Assembly: GCF_001591585.1 (NCBI RefSeq)
Contig: NZ_BCVE01000003.1
Coordinates: 248,001 to 312,000, forward strand
Direction of reading: 5' to 3'
Length of the DNA stretch: 64,000 nt
Origin: Niallia circulans NBRC 13626
GTDB taxonomy: Bacteria > Bacillota > Bacilli > Bacillales > Cytobacillaceae
In this document: one piece after another, positions 54,807 to 63,668 of the stretch
Layout: each line of letters begins with the position of its first letter
How positions within the stretch are numbered: position 1 is the stretch's first letter
The notes under the pieces: model-generated
What the model was told of the DNA's origin: nothing
Databases searched by the model: none
What the model saw: only the letters and a program-made list of their open reading frames with translations
Translations under genes and position numbers: made by a program

Positions 54807-55235
54807 ATGTTTAAAGTAGGTAGTATATTTATTCCCGTTACAGATATGAAGAAATCTACCGATTGGTATGTAAAGTTTCTTGGTGTGAAGATAATCGATA
54901 GTTGGGAGGATGGTGCCGGCTTTTATTTACCAGCTGGGACAACACAATTAGCCTTAGTAAAAGTAGAATCCCCCCAGCCTACTGAATTTATTATTAAAGG
55001 GGAGCAGAAGAACTCCTATTTTAATTTTGTCGTTGATGATATTCAAGCTGCCCATCAACAATTTAGAAACAATGGCATCGTTACTACAGAAATCGATGAT
55101 TTTGGCGGAATGAAATTCTTTGATTTCTTTGACTTGGATGGTAACCCATTTAGTGTCGTTAATGAAGTGAGTAATTCTCCCTTCCACTCAGATAATGTAA
55201 GGAAAATGCAAGAAAGAGATAAAACAAATAAATAA
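54807..55235 (+). CDS. VOC-family (glyoxalase-like) protein
   Basis: 142 residues. MFKVGSIFIPVTDMKKSTDWYVKFLG and the later DDIQAAHQQFRNNGI and FFDLDGNPFSVV are the two beta-alpha-beta-beta-beta modules of the vicinal oxygen chelate fold. Members include glyoxalases, ring-cleaving dioxygenases and antibiotic-binding proteins. No specific enzyme is indicated. CAAGGAGGAAG precedes the ATG. It is divergent from the ECF sigma factor and could be a target. Confidence 0.87.
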   Translation: MFKVGSIFIPVTDMKKSTDWYVKFLGVKIIDSWEDGAGFYLPAGTTQLALVKVESPQPTEFIIKGEQKNSYFNFVVDDIQAAHQQFRNNGIVTTEIDDFGGMKFFDFFDLDGNPFSVVNEVSNSPFHSDNVRKMQERDKTNK

Positions 55236-55242
55236 CTATGTA

Positions 55243-55290
55243 TAAAAAAAGAATTATCCATTCTACTTCAATGGTAATTCTTTTTTCTTT
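55243..55290 (+). terminator. Terminator after the VOC gene
   Basis: AAAAAAGAATTA...CCAT and ATGG...TAATTCTTTTTT form a stem with one bulge and a long U run on the plus strand. Confidence 0.8.
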
Positions 55291-55430
55291 TACAGCAGGA
55301 TAAATTTATATGAACGGGAAGTTTTTGTGAAAAAGGTACCCTTTAGGTTAACGGATGCGCAAACTGTTCAACCATTGAAAATACAGTGTAAATCTATTAA
55401 CCAAATGCTCCTATTCTATGAAAAATAAGT

Positions 55431-55477
55431 TATTCCCTGTTAACTTTGTTGCATATAGGGAATACATCTAGAATAAT
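55431..55477 (+). promoter_or_regulatory. Promoter with overlapping inverted repeat before the lipoprotein gene
   Basis: -35 TTGCAT (55449-55454), 17 bases, -10 AATAAT (55472-55477). TATTCCCT (55431-55438) and AGGGAATA (55457-55464) form an inverted repeat around the -35, a candidate operator. Confidence 0.4.
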
Positions 55478-55509
55478 AGATAGAAGAATATACATAAGGA
55501 AGTGACAAC

Positions 55510-56613
55510 ATGAAAAGACTAGCCTTGCTATTCTCAGGAGTACTCCTTGTTGTTTTCCTCATCTCTTGTTCGAAAAACACTCCTACTATTAAAGAAAGTG
55601 AACAACATGATGAAGAACAGACACAGGAAGAAAAGTCTTCTGGTGAGAAGAAAGCAATAAAAGAAGAGAATCCTCCGCCAGCCTACAAACCAATGGAACC
55701 AACAGAAGGTGCTTCTCCTCTAACTGAAAAGGTAGCTGAAGAGGAAATAGAGAAGATGCCGAGTGCAGAAGCCCGTGGGGAAGATCGCACTAGAATGGTT
55801 CCACTTGGAGAAACTTTGGTAAAGGGTGCTGATGACCAAACCGATGGTCCCTTAAAGAATCATAGACTTATAGCGTATTACGGACATCCAAACTCTACCA
55901 AAATGGGAATATTGGGAGAAATGGAGCCAGATGAATTAATGGCAAAATTAAAAGAGCAAACCCAAGCATATTCAGATGCAGACCCTTCACGCCCTGCTGT
56001 ACCAATGATTGAACTCATTTCTACCGTAGCTCAGCGTGATCCAGGGACGGATGGGAAGTACTACCATCCAACTTCACCAGAGCAAATTGATGAATATTCT
56101 ACTCTCGCGGAAGAAAACGATGCCCTGCTTATGCTGGATGTTCAACTTGGAACAGATTCCGTTCTAAATCAGGTGAAATTGCTTGAGAAATGGCTAAAGC
56201 TCCCTCATGTCCACCTAGCGATTGATACGGAATTTCATGTAAAAGAAGGACAAACTCCAGGTGTTAATCTTGGTCAAGTAGACGGAGCTGAAGTACAAGA
56301 AGCAGTGCAGTACTTGACGGAAATGGTAAAAGAAAATAATTTGCCCGATAAAATTGTCCTTGTCCATCAATTTATGGACGAAGCATTAACGAACAAAGAA
56401 GCCATCAAGCCAACCGAGAATGTAGAAGTAGCCTTAAATTATGACGGGTGGGGCGATTCTAATACTAAAATGGCACTCTATCGCAAATTCGTGCGCAATG
56501 AAGCAGTGCAATACGGTGGATTTAAAATCTTTTATAACAAAGATAAACCAGTGCTAAGTCCCGAAGAGGTCTTAAAGCTGGATCCAAGCCCAGCGATTAT
56601 TAATTATCAATAA
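55510..56613 (+). CDS. Surface lipoprotein with TIM-barrel-like domain, function unknown
   Basis: 367 residues. Signal peptide MKRLALLFSGVLLVVFLISC ends in a lipobox (LISC). A low-complexity acidic/Lys linker (about 22-105) is followed by a conserved domain from about 118: LIAYYGHPNSTKMGILGE, DALLMLDVQLGTDSV, HVHLAIDTEFHV, KIVLVHQFMDEAL, and YGGFKIFYNKD. The strand-helix pattern suggests a TIM barrel with acidic residues where a hydrolase would have them. I know it only as a conserved hypothetical lipoprotein. AAGGAAG precedes the ATG and a terminator follows. Confidence 0.75.
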   Translation: MKRLALLFSGVLLVVFLISCSKNTPTIKESEQHDEEQTQEEKSSGEKKAIKEENPPPAYKPMEPTEGASPLTEKVAEEEIEKMPSAEARGEDRTRMVPLGETLVKGADDQTDGPLKNHRLIAYYGHPNSTKMGILGEMEPDELMAKLKEQTQAYSDADPSRPAVPMIELISTVAQRDPGTDGKYYHPTSPEQIDEYSTLAEENDALLMLDVQLGTDSVLNQVKLLEKWLKLPHVHLAIDTEFHVKEGQTPGVNLGQVDGAEVQEAVQYLTEMVKENNLPDKIVLVHQFMDEALTNKEAIKPTENVEVALNYDGWGDSNTKMALYRKFVRNEAVQYGGFKIFYNKDKPVLSPEEVLKLDPSPAIINYQ

Positions 56614-56628
56614 AGAGTTAATGTTTGT

Positions 56629-56660
56629 GAAAAAAGGGAGTTTCATTACTCCCTTTTTAT
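56629..56660 (+). terminator. Terminator after the lipoprotein gene
   Basis: AAAAAGGGAGT (56631-56641) and ACTCCCTTTTT (56648-56658) flank a 6-base loop. The remaining 350 bases before 57008 show no gene. Confidence 0.9.
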
Positions 56661-57007
56661 TATGATCCCCCTCTTCTTCATTCATATTATCTTCTACAAA
56701 CTCGTGCAAAAGCTCATAGTATTGAAAACCTACTTTTCTCTCATTTCATCCCTTGATCTGCCACTATTTATGATAAACTTCATCACTCTATTATTCGATT
56801 AATATATGAGCCACTCGAATTATAAAAGGTATATATCAACTATTCCACTTATTCTCTAGTATTCCTGATATGACAGATGGTGCTATACACTCCGCCTAGG
56901 TAAAAAGGTAAAAAAATCCACTAAGCGGTTGCATGTCAAAAAGGAGTTTAGTCTCAAGACAGGGTGGAATGTTAAATAACACATAAATAATTTAGGAGGC
57001 GTTACAA

Positions 57008-57886
57008 TTGAGTAAATTAGACGAACAAACCCTATTATCAAATGGAGTCACTCCTCAAAAACAATCCGAGCAGCCGGGGGTTGAAAAGGAAATGGACCCT
57101 ATCCCGATTTATGAGCTAGAAACCCATGTTGGTTCTGGAAAATTGAAAGGAAAAGTGGCCTTGATTACTGGAGGAGACAGCGGAATTGGTAAGGCAGTAG
57201 CGATTGGATATGCAAAGGAAGGCGCGGATATTGCTATCGCCTACTTAAATGAACAAGAGGATGCGGAAAATACGAAAAAGCGTATTGAGCAAGAAGGCGT
57301 AAAATGTACGTTGCATGCTGGAGATGTAGCGGATGAAGCATTTTGTAATCAACTAGTTGAAGATGTCATTCAGCAGCATGGAAAACTGAATATCCTTGTT
57401 AATAACGCAGCACGTCAGGAAGTAAAAAACAGTGTGCTAGAAATCTCTGCTGAACAATTGAAACGTACATTTGACGTAAACTTTTTTTCAATGGTGTATT
57501 TAACTAAAGCTGCCATTCCCCACTTATCAGTTGGTGATAGCTTAATCTATACCGCTTCTATTAATGCATATGTTGGCAATAAGGCATTGATTGATTACAC
57601 ATCTACCAAAGGGGCTATTGTATCCTTTACTCGTTCCATTGCGCAAGAACTTGCCTCAAAGGGAATTCGAGTTAACGGTGTAGCACCTGGACCGATTTGG
57701 ACACCACTTATTCCAGCAACCATGACAACCGACCTGCAAGAATCATTTGGCGTTTCTACCCCTCTTGGTCGTCCTGGTCAACCAGCAGATCTTGTAGAAC
57801 CATACATCCTGCTTGCTTCTGAAGGTTCTGCCTATATGACCGGCCAATTTATCCATGTGAATGGTGGACAATATATGTCTTCTTAA
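57008..57886 (+). CDS. SDR-family oxidoreductase (YhdF/YhxC-like)
   Basis: 292 residues from a TTG with AGGAGG about eight bases upstream. A 40-residue N-terminal extension (KEMDPIPIYELETHVGSGKLKGK) precedes the SDR core: TGGDSGIGKAVAIGYA, NNAARQE, SINAY and YTSTKGA hold the cofactor and catalytic residues. This long N-terminus marks the general-stress SDR branch (B. subtilis YhdF, YhxC, YdaD). Substrate is unknown. No convincing sigma-B promoter was found. Confidence 0.88.
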   Translation: MSKLDEQTLLSNGVTPQKQSEQPGVEKEMDPIPIYELETHVGSGKLKGKVALITGGDSGIGKAVAIGYAKEGADIAIAYLNEQEDAENTKKRIEQEGVKCTLHAGDVADEAFCNQLVEDVIQQHGKLNILVNNAARQEVKNSVLEISAEQLKRTFDVNFFSMVYLTKAAIPHLSVGDSLIYTASINAYVGNKALIDYTSTKGAIVSFTRSIAQELASKGIRVNGVAPGPIWTPLIPATMTTDLQESFGVSTPLGRPGQPADLVEPYILLASEGSAYMTGQFIHVNGGQYMSS

Positions 57887-57911
57887 TTAGATAAATACGT
57901 CATTCGGACAG

Positions 57912-57971
57912 CAAAAAAAATCAAGCAGTATTTTCCTCATGGTAAGGAAATACTGTCTTGATTGCTGCTAT
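57912..57971. terminator. Large hairpin between the SDR and AGE-epimerase genes
   Basis: AATCAAG-CAGTATTT (from 57919) pairs with AAATACTG-CTTGATT; AGCA/TGCT extend the outer stem. A good T run exists only on the minus strand, so termination of the SDR transcript may be incomplete. Confidence 0.55.
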
Positions 57972-58009
57972 CTATTCAATGTCTCGCATAATGGAGGAGT
58001 GTTGCCAAT

Positions 58010-59212
58010 ATGGAAGGTTCAAGTTATATCCAGTCTGACCATTATCAGGATAAGGAAGAATTGAAGAAACATATATTTAAGACACTTCATTTTTATTATC
58101 CGGCCTGTATCGATGAGGAAAAGGGCGGATATATTAATGGGTTTTTAGATGATGGTACTATTTATGACACAGATACTAAACATTTAGTAGCGACTAGCCG
58201 GTATATTTATATTTTTAGTATTGGTGCGATTTTAGATGGACCAGACTGGTGTTTAGAAGCCGCACGACATGGGATCCAATTTTTGCATGAACATCATTTA
58301 GATAAACAGTATAATGGATACTACTTTGAAATGAATGGAACGGATGTAAAAGATGCTGCTAAAATGGCCTATGGTCATGCCTTTACATTATTAGCATCCT
58401 CTATCGCCTACCAAGCTGGCATACAAGAAGCCAGAGAAGTGATGGAAAACGTCTTTAATGTGGTGGAAATTCACTTTTGGGATCCGGAACATGGATATTA
58501 CAAAGACCAATGGGATGCTGCGTGGACCACTCTTTCCTCTTATAGAGGGCAAAACCCAAACATGCATATGTGTGAAGCCATGCTGACTGCATATGAAGCA
58601 ACAAATGAAGAAAAATACTTAAAGAAGGCCTACCAGCTAGCAGAGGGCGTTACCCAAGAATTAGCAGACCGTGCAAGTGGAATGATTTGGGAAAACTATA
58701 CACCGGACTGGCAGCCTGATTATCAATTCAATAAAGACAACACAAAAGATGAATTCCGCCCATTTGGATTTATCCCTGGTCATCAATTTGAATGGAGTAA
58801 ACTCTTAATGTGGCTTGACAGACATCAATCAGAACCTTGGATGCAGGAGACTGCAGAGAAATTGTTCGCAAAAGGATGGGAACAAGGTTGGGATGTAAAA
58901 TATGGAGGTATTTATTTTGCCCTATCGCCAAGCTTAGAAGTCATTGATACGGATAAAAATTACTGGGTTATGTCAGAAGCAATCGCTGCCGCAGCCTTAC
59001 TAGCTGCAAAAACAAAGAATCAAAAATACTGGGATTATTATAATCAGTTATTCACTTATTCCGCCCAGTATTTCATGGATCATGAACATGGTGGTTGGTA
59101 TACACTGCTTAACCGGGAGAATGAAAAATATAGCAATGTAAAAACCTCACCTCCCAAAACAGATTACCACCCCGTCTCAGCCTGCTATCAATCCATACTA
59201 GCTCTGCCATAA
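58010..59212 (+). CDS. AGE-family sugar epimerase/isomerase (YihS/mannose isomerase-like)
   Basis: 400 residues, an (alpha/alpha)6 barrel of the N-acylglucosamine 2-epimerase family. ATSRYIYIFS, MAYGHAFTLL, NPNMHMCEAMLTAYEAT, PGHQFEWSKLL, YWVMSEAIAAAALL and a final KTDYHPVSACYQS carry the conserved Arg, His and Glu residues of the active site. The sequence fits the aldose-ketose isomerase (YihS, mannose isomerase) branch better than renin-binding-protein-type GlcNAc epimerases. It acts in the cytoplasm on free sugars. GGAGG precedes the ATG. It may follow the SDR gene on one transcript. Confidence 0.85.
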   Translation: MEGSSYIQSDHYQDKEELKKHIFKTLHFYYPACIDEEKGGYINGFLDDGTIYDTDTKHLVATSRYIYIFSIGAILDGPDWCLEAARHGIQFLHEHHLDKQYNGYYFEMNGTDVKDAAKMAYGHAFTLLASSIAYQAGIQEAREVMENVFNVVEIHFWDPEHGYYKDQWDAAWTTLSSYRGQNPNMHMCEAMLTAYEATNEEKYLKKAYQLAEGVTQELADRASGMIWENYTPDWQPDYQFNKDNTKDEFRPFGFIPGHQFEWSKLLMWLDRHQSEPWMQETAEKLFAKGWEQGWDVKYGGIYFALSPSLEVIDTDKNYWVMSEAIAAAALLAAKTKNQKYWDYYNQLFTYSAQYFMDHEHGGWYTLLNRENEKYSNVKTSPPKTDYHPVSACYQSILALP

Positions 59213-59247
59213 GCCAGATGTCTAAAGAATGGCCTGGATTATGATAT

Positions 59248-59290
59248 TAAAAAGCATCTTTTAGTGGGTTTGGCTAAAAGATGCTTTTGT
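59248..59290 (+). terminator. Terminator after the AGE-epimerase gene
   Basis: AAAAGCATCTTTTA (59250-59263) and TAAAAGATGCTTTT (59275-59288) form a 14-bp perfect stem. Confidence 0.88.
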
Positions 59291-59361
59291 CTCTAGATTT
59301 TCCACTATCTTCCGATTATTTTTCTATTATTTGTCTCTTAGTGGCCTGATTAGCACTTGAT

Positions 59362-60294
59362 TTAATTATTTCCAATCCCTTGATCCATCTGTATTTTCTC
59401 TTCTCTCGAGCTAAAATAAATAGCCATAAAGATTAGGCATAGTCCTATTAGATGGTAATAATAAAGTGGTTCTTTCAAAAGGAAAAATGATAGAACTACT
59501 GTGCTTAGTGGCAAAACGCTTGTTAATATACCTACTGTCGCAGCAGATAATACAGCAAGGCCTTGATACATAAGCAAAAAAGCCAAAACAGTAACAACCA
59601 TTCCAAAATAAAAAATCAAAAGCCAATCATAACCAGAACCGAATGAATAATTAGCAGTTATGCTATCATAAATAGCCATTGGTAAAAATAACAATCCCCC
59701 TATAACAGACACTCCTGTTGTTATAGTTAATGGACTTACTTTTTTTGATATAGACTTACCTAAAATGATAAACAATGCTTCTCCCATCACTGCCCCCAAA
59801 ACAAGGAAGTTACCTACTATTTCTAGATGACTGCCCGATATCTCTTGCATCACTCCTGAAACGTTAAGAATGATGACTCCTAAAATAGCAGTTATTATAC
59901 CCGCTATTTTATTTCTTGTAAGTTTCTCTTTAATTATAAAGTAAGCAAGAAGAGCAACCATTGCTGGTAAAGTACTAGTAACTATTCCTGCCTCCATTGC
60001 AGTAGTATATTTTAAACCATACAGCATAAAGATACTAAATAAAAATACTCCCATCAGAGATTGAAAAAAGAGAATGACAATATCCCTTTTACTTAATGAA
60101 GGAATCCCCTCCTTGTAAATCAGTAAAGGGACTAATATCAGGGAGGCTACTAAAAACCTTAGCTCAGATGCTAAAAATATCGGCATCGTTTGAATTAATA
60201 TTTTTCCTGCAACCACCGAACTCCCTACAATGGTCATTGCCGCAATAACTTTAAGGTATGCTACAATCCTTTCACTCAATATAACCAACTCCAT
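59362..60294 (-). CDS. EamA/DMT-family transporter (MocR-linked)
   Basis: 310 residues with ten membrane segments in two EamA repeats (AAMTIVGSSVVAGKILIQ and VVTVLAFLLMYQGLAVLSAAT regions). It probably exports a metabolite or amino acid. It is divergent from the third MocR regulator, with a perfect palindrome between them. It is a different DMT subgroup from the transporter at 51242, so the pairs are not simple duplicates. No ribosome binding site stands out. Confidence 0.88.
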   Translation of the reverse strand: MELVILSERIVAYLKVIAAMTIVGSSVVAGKILIQTMPIFLASELRFLVASLILVPLLIYKEGIPSLSKRDIVILFFQSLMGVFLFSIFMLYGLKYTTAMEAGIVTSTLPAMVALLAYFIIKEKLTRNKIAGIITAILGVIILNVSGVMQEISGSHLEIVGNFLVLGAVMGEALFIILGKSISKKVSPLTITTGVSVIGGLLFLPMAIYDSITANYSFGSGYDWLLIFYFGMVVTVLAFLLMYQGLAVLSAATVGILTSVLPLSTVVLSFFLLKEPLYYYHLIGLCLIFMAIYFSSREEKIQMDQGIGNN

Positions 60295-60346
60295 CTCAAG
60301 TAATTATTCCATTTAAACTGGTGTTACAGTAAAATTAACATTATAA

Positions 60347-60391
60347 ATTGGTTTATTAAAGAACCAATTATCATTTATTTTTAAAACCAAT
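60347..60391. promoter_or_regulatory. Candidate MocR operator: AATTGGTT palindrome and AACCAAT repeats
   Basis: AATTGGTT, eight bases, AACCAATT (roughly 60347-60370) is a perfect inverted repeat. AACCAAT recurs at 60385-60391, 23 bases after the first copy. The GGTT-N8-AACC core is the same as before the first MocR gene. Confidence 0.55.
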
Positions 60392-60413
60392 ATGAACACC
60401 TTAGGTGATAATG

Positions 60414-61838
60414 ATGATTTGGATTGAATTAGATAGAACTTCAGAAAAACCAATATTTCAACAAATATACGTGAAAATTAAAGAACAGATTTTACGAGGA
60501 GAACTTCTTGAGGGGGACCGACTTCCCTCGAGTCGTGATTTAGCTGCCATTTTAAACGTGTCTCGAAGTGTCGTTCTCGAAGCCTATGATCAATTAATCG
60601 CTGAGGGATACATTAAATCCAAACAAGGAGCTGGAACTTTCGTGGAATCTGGAATATCACTAGAGGATTTTCCTACGAATGAGGAACGGCCTATCTCTGA
60701 AAAAAGTACTGATTCAATGAGTAAGGTAAGGACAAATAATTTCATTGACTTTCGTTCAGGCGTACCTTGTTTAAAAAAGTTTCCTCGAAAAAAGTGGGCC
60801 AGTATAGGAAAAGACGTTTTTGAAACGATTGAAGACTCATTATTTGGTTATAGTTCACCTGAAGGAAGTGAAGAGTTACGGGTGGTATTATCAAGCTACC
60901 TTTATAGAACTAGAGGAATAAGCTGTCATCCTAGTCAAATTATCATCACCTCTGGAGCTACTCAAGCATTCACACTTCTAGCTAAACTATTAGTAAAGAC
61001 TAACTCCGAAGTATTAATAGAGGATCCAGTAACGAAAGAAATTCCTGAAATTTTTATTGAAAGAGGGGCTAATATTACTCCTATTCCAGTCGATGAATTT
61101 GGAATGCAAACAGAATGGCTTACAACGAAAAAAAAAGAAAACATTATTTTCGTTACTCCCTCTCATCAATTCCCTTTAGGTGGAATATTACCAATTCAAA
61201 GAAGAATTCAACTTATTAATTTTGCTAAGGAAACAAATAGTTATATTCTAGAGGACGATTATGATAGTGAATTTCGCTATTCTGGTCATCCAGTAAGTTC
61301 ACTACAAGGATTATTTCCTGAACGAGTTATTTACATAGGGACTTTTAGTAAAATCTTATCACCCAGCCTGCGAATTGGTTATGTCATTTTGCCAAATGCA
61401 CTGGTAGAAGAAGCCAAAAATCTTAAAAGATACACTGATTATCACTCTCCAACTATTGAGCAAGTAATTTTAGCACGTTTTATAAAGGATGGACACTTAG
61501 AGAAACATGTAGTTAAAATGAGGAAACTATATAAAAAAAAGAGAGATTTCTTAATAGGATGTCTAAAAAAGGAATTTGGAGACCTAATTGAAATTCTTGG
61601 TGCTTCAACAGGCATTCACCTAGTTGTTAAATTTAATTTTAAGTTCCCACAAAAGATCTTAAATGAAATCAAAAATAAAGGAGTTAATATCTTTTCCGTA
61701 GAAAAACATGCTTTAATTAAAGGAAAACACAACAACAAGCTTATTTTCGGATATGGTAATTTAACTGATACGGAATTAGCAGAAGGAGTAAAGCTCTTAA
61801 GAAATGTGATAGAAGCAGAGTCAGGACGGAAAAATTAA
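60414..61838 (+). CDS. MocR/PdxR-family GntR/aminotransferase transcriptional regulator (third of three)
   Basis: 474 residues from the ATG at 60414, with AGGTG six bases upstream; adjacent ATG at 60411 and GTG at 60405 are possible. MIWIELDRTSEKPIFQQIYV is typical of PdxR-like MocR proteins. The GntR helix-turn-helix (PSSRDLAAILNVSRSVVLEAY) is followed by the aminotransferase domain with YIGTFSKILSPSLRIGY and EDDYDSEFRY. It belongs to a different MocR branch from those at 13060 and 49661. Target is probably the divergent EamA gene. PLP genes (pdxST) are not nearby. Confidence 0.92.
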   Translation: MIWIELDRTSEKPIFQQIYVKIKEQILRGELLEGDRLPSSRDLAAILNVSRSVVLEAYDQLIAEGYIKSKQGAGTFVESGISLEDFPTNEERPISEKSTDSMSKVRTNNFIDFRSGVPCLKKFPRKKWASIGKDVFETIEDSLFGYSSPEGSEELRVVLSSYLYRTRGISCHPSQIIITSGATQAFTLLAKLLVKTNSEVLIEDPVTKEIPEIFIERGANITPIPVDEFGMQTEWLTTKKKENIIFVTPSHQFPLGGILPIQRRIQLINFAKETNSYILEDDYDSEFRYSGHPVSSLQGLFPERVIYIGTFSKILSPSLRIGYVILPNALVEEAKNLKRYTDYHSPTIEQVILARFIKDGHLEKHVVKMRKLYKKKRDFLIGCLKKEFGDLIEILGASTGIHLVVKFNFKFPQKILNEIKNKGVNIFSVEKHALIKGKHNNKLIFGYGNLTDTELAEGVKLLRNVIEAESGRKN

Positions 61839-61900
61839 ACAACACTACTAAATAATCCAATAATAGCTGATTTGAAGAAATCCCTTTTTAATGGAGGGCA

Positions 61901-62090
61901 GATATTGGTAAAGCAATTGACAACCAATTTATGAAAGCAGGAATATCATTGAGCATGACATCATTCTCTCTGATTATCATGCAGTTACAATGGATACGCT
62001 TAGCATGATTCGTCTCTCACTCGTCAAAAGCATAAACCAATACCTTATTTACTGGTTCAACGTAATCTATATAAATATGGTCTAACAAGC
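61901..62090 (+). pseudogene. Possible remnant of a LysR effector-binding domain
   Basis: DIGKAIDNQFMKAGI (from 61901), then in another frame EHDIILSDYHAVTMDTLSMI, resembles successive parts of a LysR-family substrate-binding domain. The frame is broken and no start or HTH is present. The resemblance is short, so this is tentative. Nothing else was seen in 61839-62095. Confidence 0.3.
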
Positions 62091-62095
62091 ATTGA

Positions 62096-63058
62096 TTATG
62101 GACAATATAGGAGTAGTCTCTTTTGTAAACCTTCCAAGATTTCTACAGGCATTTCCCTGACCTTGATATCCTCACCTAGGAATAATAGCCAACTTGTTAT
62201 TTCCGTTAATTCTTCGGAATGATTAACATTAATAAAGGTCTTTAGAATGGCTGTAGTTTGGTAAGGATTCGTATAAGAAATGGACATTCTTAACGGATGG
62301 TATTTCTTATACTGTGCAATTGCCTTTGGACCAAGTTCAAGGACAAGGTTGATTACTTCCTCCTGCTTACTTAGTTTTTCTAAAATCTTTTTCCTACTTA
62401 ATCTATTATTGGTAGTGCATGGTTCTACATCTGTGAGATTGTCGACAGGCAAAATCCGTTTCTTCTCTTCCTTTAAATCAAAGCCTTCAATCAGCCACAT
62501 GCTTTTTTCACGATAAAGGTTCAAAAGGTAAATAGGATAGGACTTTATGACTTTCTCCTCTCTAATAGTAATTAGTAAATATCTATCCATAATAAGTAAT
62601 TGGATTAATTTTTCTAACATGGGATGAGGAAGATCTGACAAATCAAGCAGATCAGGATTATTCGGGTTGGTCCCTTCAAATAGCAAGATGCGATTTAAAA
62701 GAACAAGGTCATCTTGCTGGGTTTCCGAGATGAGTCCTAGTAATTTTTCAGCTAAAGACTGGCGACTCTTTAAATATGGAAGTTGTTGGTTTCTCGTGGC
62801 CATAAAGGCAATAAAAAGAGCTTTAATCTCATTATCAGTAAAACGAACAGTTGGCAGGACAGAGTTGTTCATCACAAAATATCCCCCGTCCCTTCCGACT
62901 TCTGCGACAAGTGGCATCCCCATCGCTTCAATTTCTCTGATGTCTCTAATTGCTGTCGAACGAGAGATGTTAAATTCTCTCATGATTTCAGAAATTGTAA
63001 AGTTGGCGCGGTTGTTAATATACCGCATAATGGTATTAATTCGTTCAACCTTTTTCAT
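62096..63058 (-). CDS. YafY-family transcriptional regulator (HTH plus WYL domain)
   Basis: 320 residues. A DeoR/HTH_11 helix-turn-helix at 3-58 (MKKVERINTIMRYINNRANF, ISRSTAIRDIREIEAMGMP) is followed by a central WYL-type domain (about 140-220, with KSMWLIEGFDL in place of a strict WYL motif) and a C-terminal WCX-like part. WYL proteins are thought to sense nucleotides or small ligands. It is divergent from a GyrI-like gene, which it probably controls. Confidence 0.88.
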   Translation of the reverse strand: MKKVERINTIMRYINNRANFTISEIMREFNISRSTAIRDIREIEAMGMPLVAEVGRDGGYFVMNNSVLPTVRFTDNEIKALFIAFMATRNQQLPYLKSRQSLAEKLLGLISETQQDDLVLLNRILLFEGTNPNNPDLLDLSDLPHPMLEKLIQLLIMDRYLLITIREEKVIKSYPIYLLNLYREKSMWLIEGFDLKEEKKRILPVDNLTDVEPCTTNNRLSRKKILEKLSKQEEVINLVLELGPKAIAQYKKYHPLRMSISYTNPYQTTAILKTFINVNHSEELTEITSWLLFLGEDIKVREMPVEILEGLQKRLLLYCP

Positions 63059-63084
63059 CCCGTCCCCCTAAACAGTATCATTTT

Positions 63085-63112
63085 TTGACATGGTTTAAGT
63101 TTATTATATATC
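63085..63112 (+). promoter_or_regulatory. Promoter of the GyrI-like operon
   Basis: Perfect -35 TTGACA (63085-63090), a 16-base spacer and -10 TATATC (63107-63112), about 55 bases before the GyrI-like start. Confidence 0.55.
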
Positions 63113-63167
63113 TATCAAGTGAAAAGAAAAATCATTTGATTAATTTTTTAAAGAGGAAGTGTTGAAT

Positions 63168-63647
63168 ATGGCAGATTATATGCTAGAAGAAAAAGACAGT
63201 TTTATCGTTTTAGGGGTTGGAACTGAACTTAAGAGTGATTACACAGACTATGCGGGCATAACAAAGGAAAAAGCGGACTTTTGGCAAGCAGTCAAACAAG
63301 AAGGAAAGCTTGACACCTTAAAAGCCATTGCCACAAATGACTATATTTTTATCGTAAACGAAGCAGTAAACAACAAGATGATGCATTATGTCGGGGTCAT
63401 GACAGAGCAATCATTACCAGAAGCGGACAGAATGATTCAATTTCCTAAAGGAGAATACTTAGTAGTTAAAGGGGAAAGTAAGAGCACTGATGAATTGCAG
63501 AATATGCTTACTGGCATTGCATTTGGTCAAATCTTGCCTGAAGCTAAGAATTTCGCCTATGTTGGTGGACCAAATACAGTGGTAGAAATGGGACAGCGAA
63601 ACGGCTTATTACTTGGTGAGATGTGGATTCCTGTTGTAAGGAAATAA
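63168..63647 (+). CDS. GyrI-like effector-binding-domain protein
   Basis: 159 residues from the ATG at 63168, with GAGGAAG eight bases before; a GTG at 63159 is less likely. The fold pattern (FIVLGVGTELKSDY, DYIFIVNEAVNNKMMHYVGVM, MIQFPKGEYLVVKGE, then GEMWIPV at the end) is the AraC_E_bind/GyrI-like domain, which binds small hydrophobic ligands. It stands alone, without a DNA-binding part. It starts a plus-strand unit with the next gene, only 21 bases on, and is divergent from yafY. Confidence 0.82.
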   Translation: MADYMLEEKDSFIVLGVGTELKSDYTDYAGITKEKADFWQAVKQEGKLDTLKAIATNDYIFIVNEAVNNKMMHYVGVMTEQSLPEADRMIQFPKGEYLVVKGESKSTDELQNMLTGIAFGQILPEAKNFAYVGGPNTVVEMGQRNGLLLGEMWIPVVRK

Positions 63648-63668
63648 GGAGGATATGGAGGGATAGAA

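Noticed and set aside
56945-56990. Possible sigma-B promoter before the SDR gene (GTTTAG ... GGGTGG)
   Set aside because: The spacer is only 10 bases, below the usual 12-14, and the -10 is poor.
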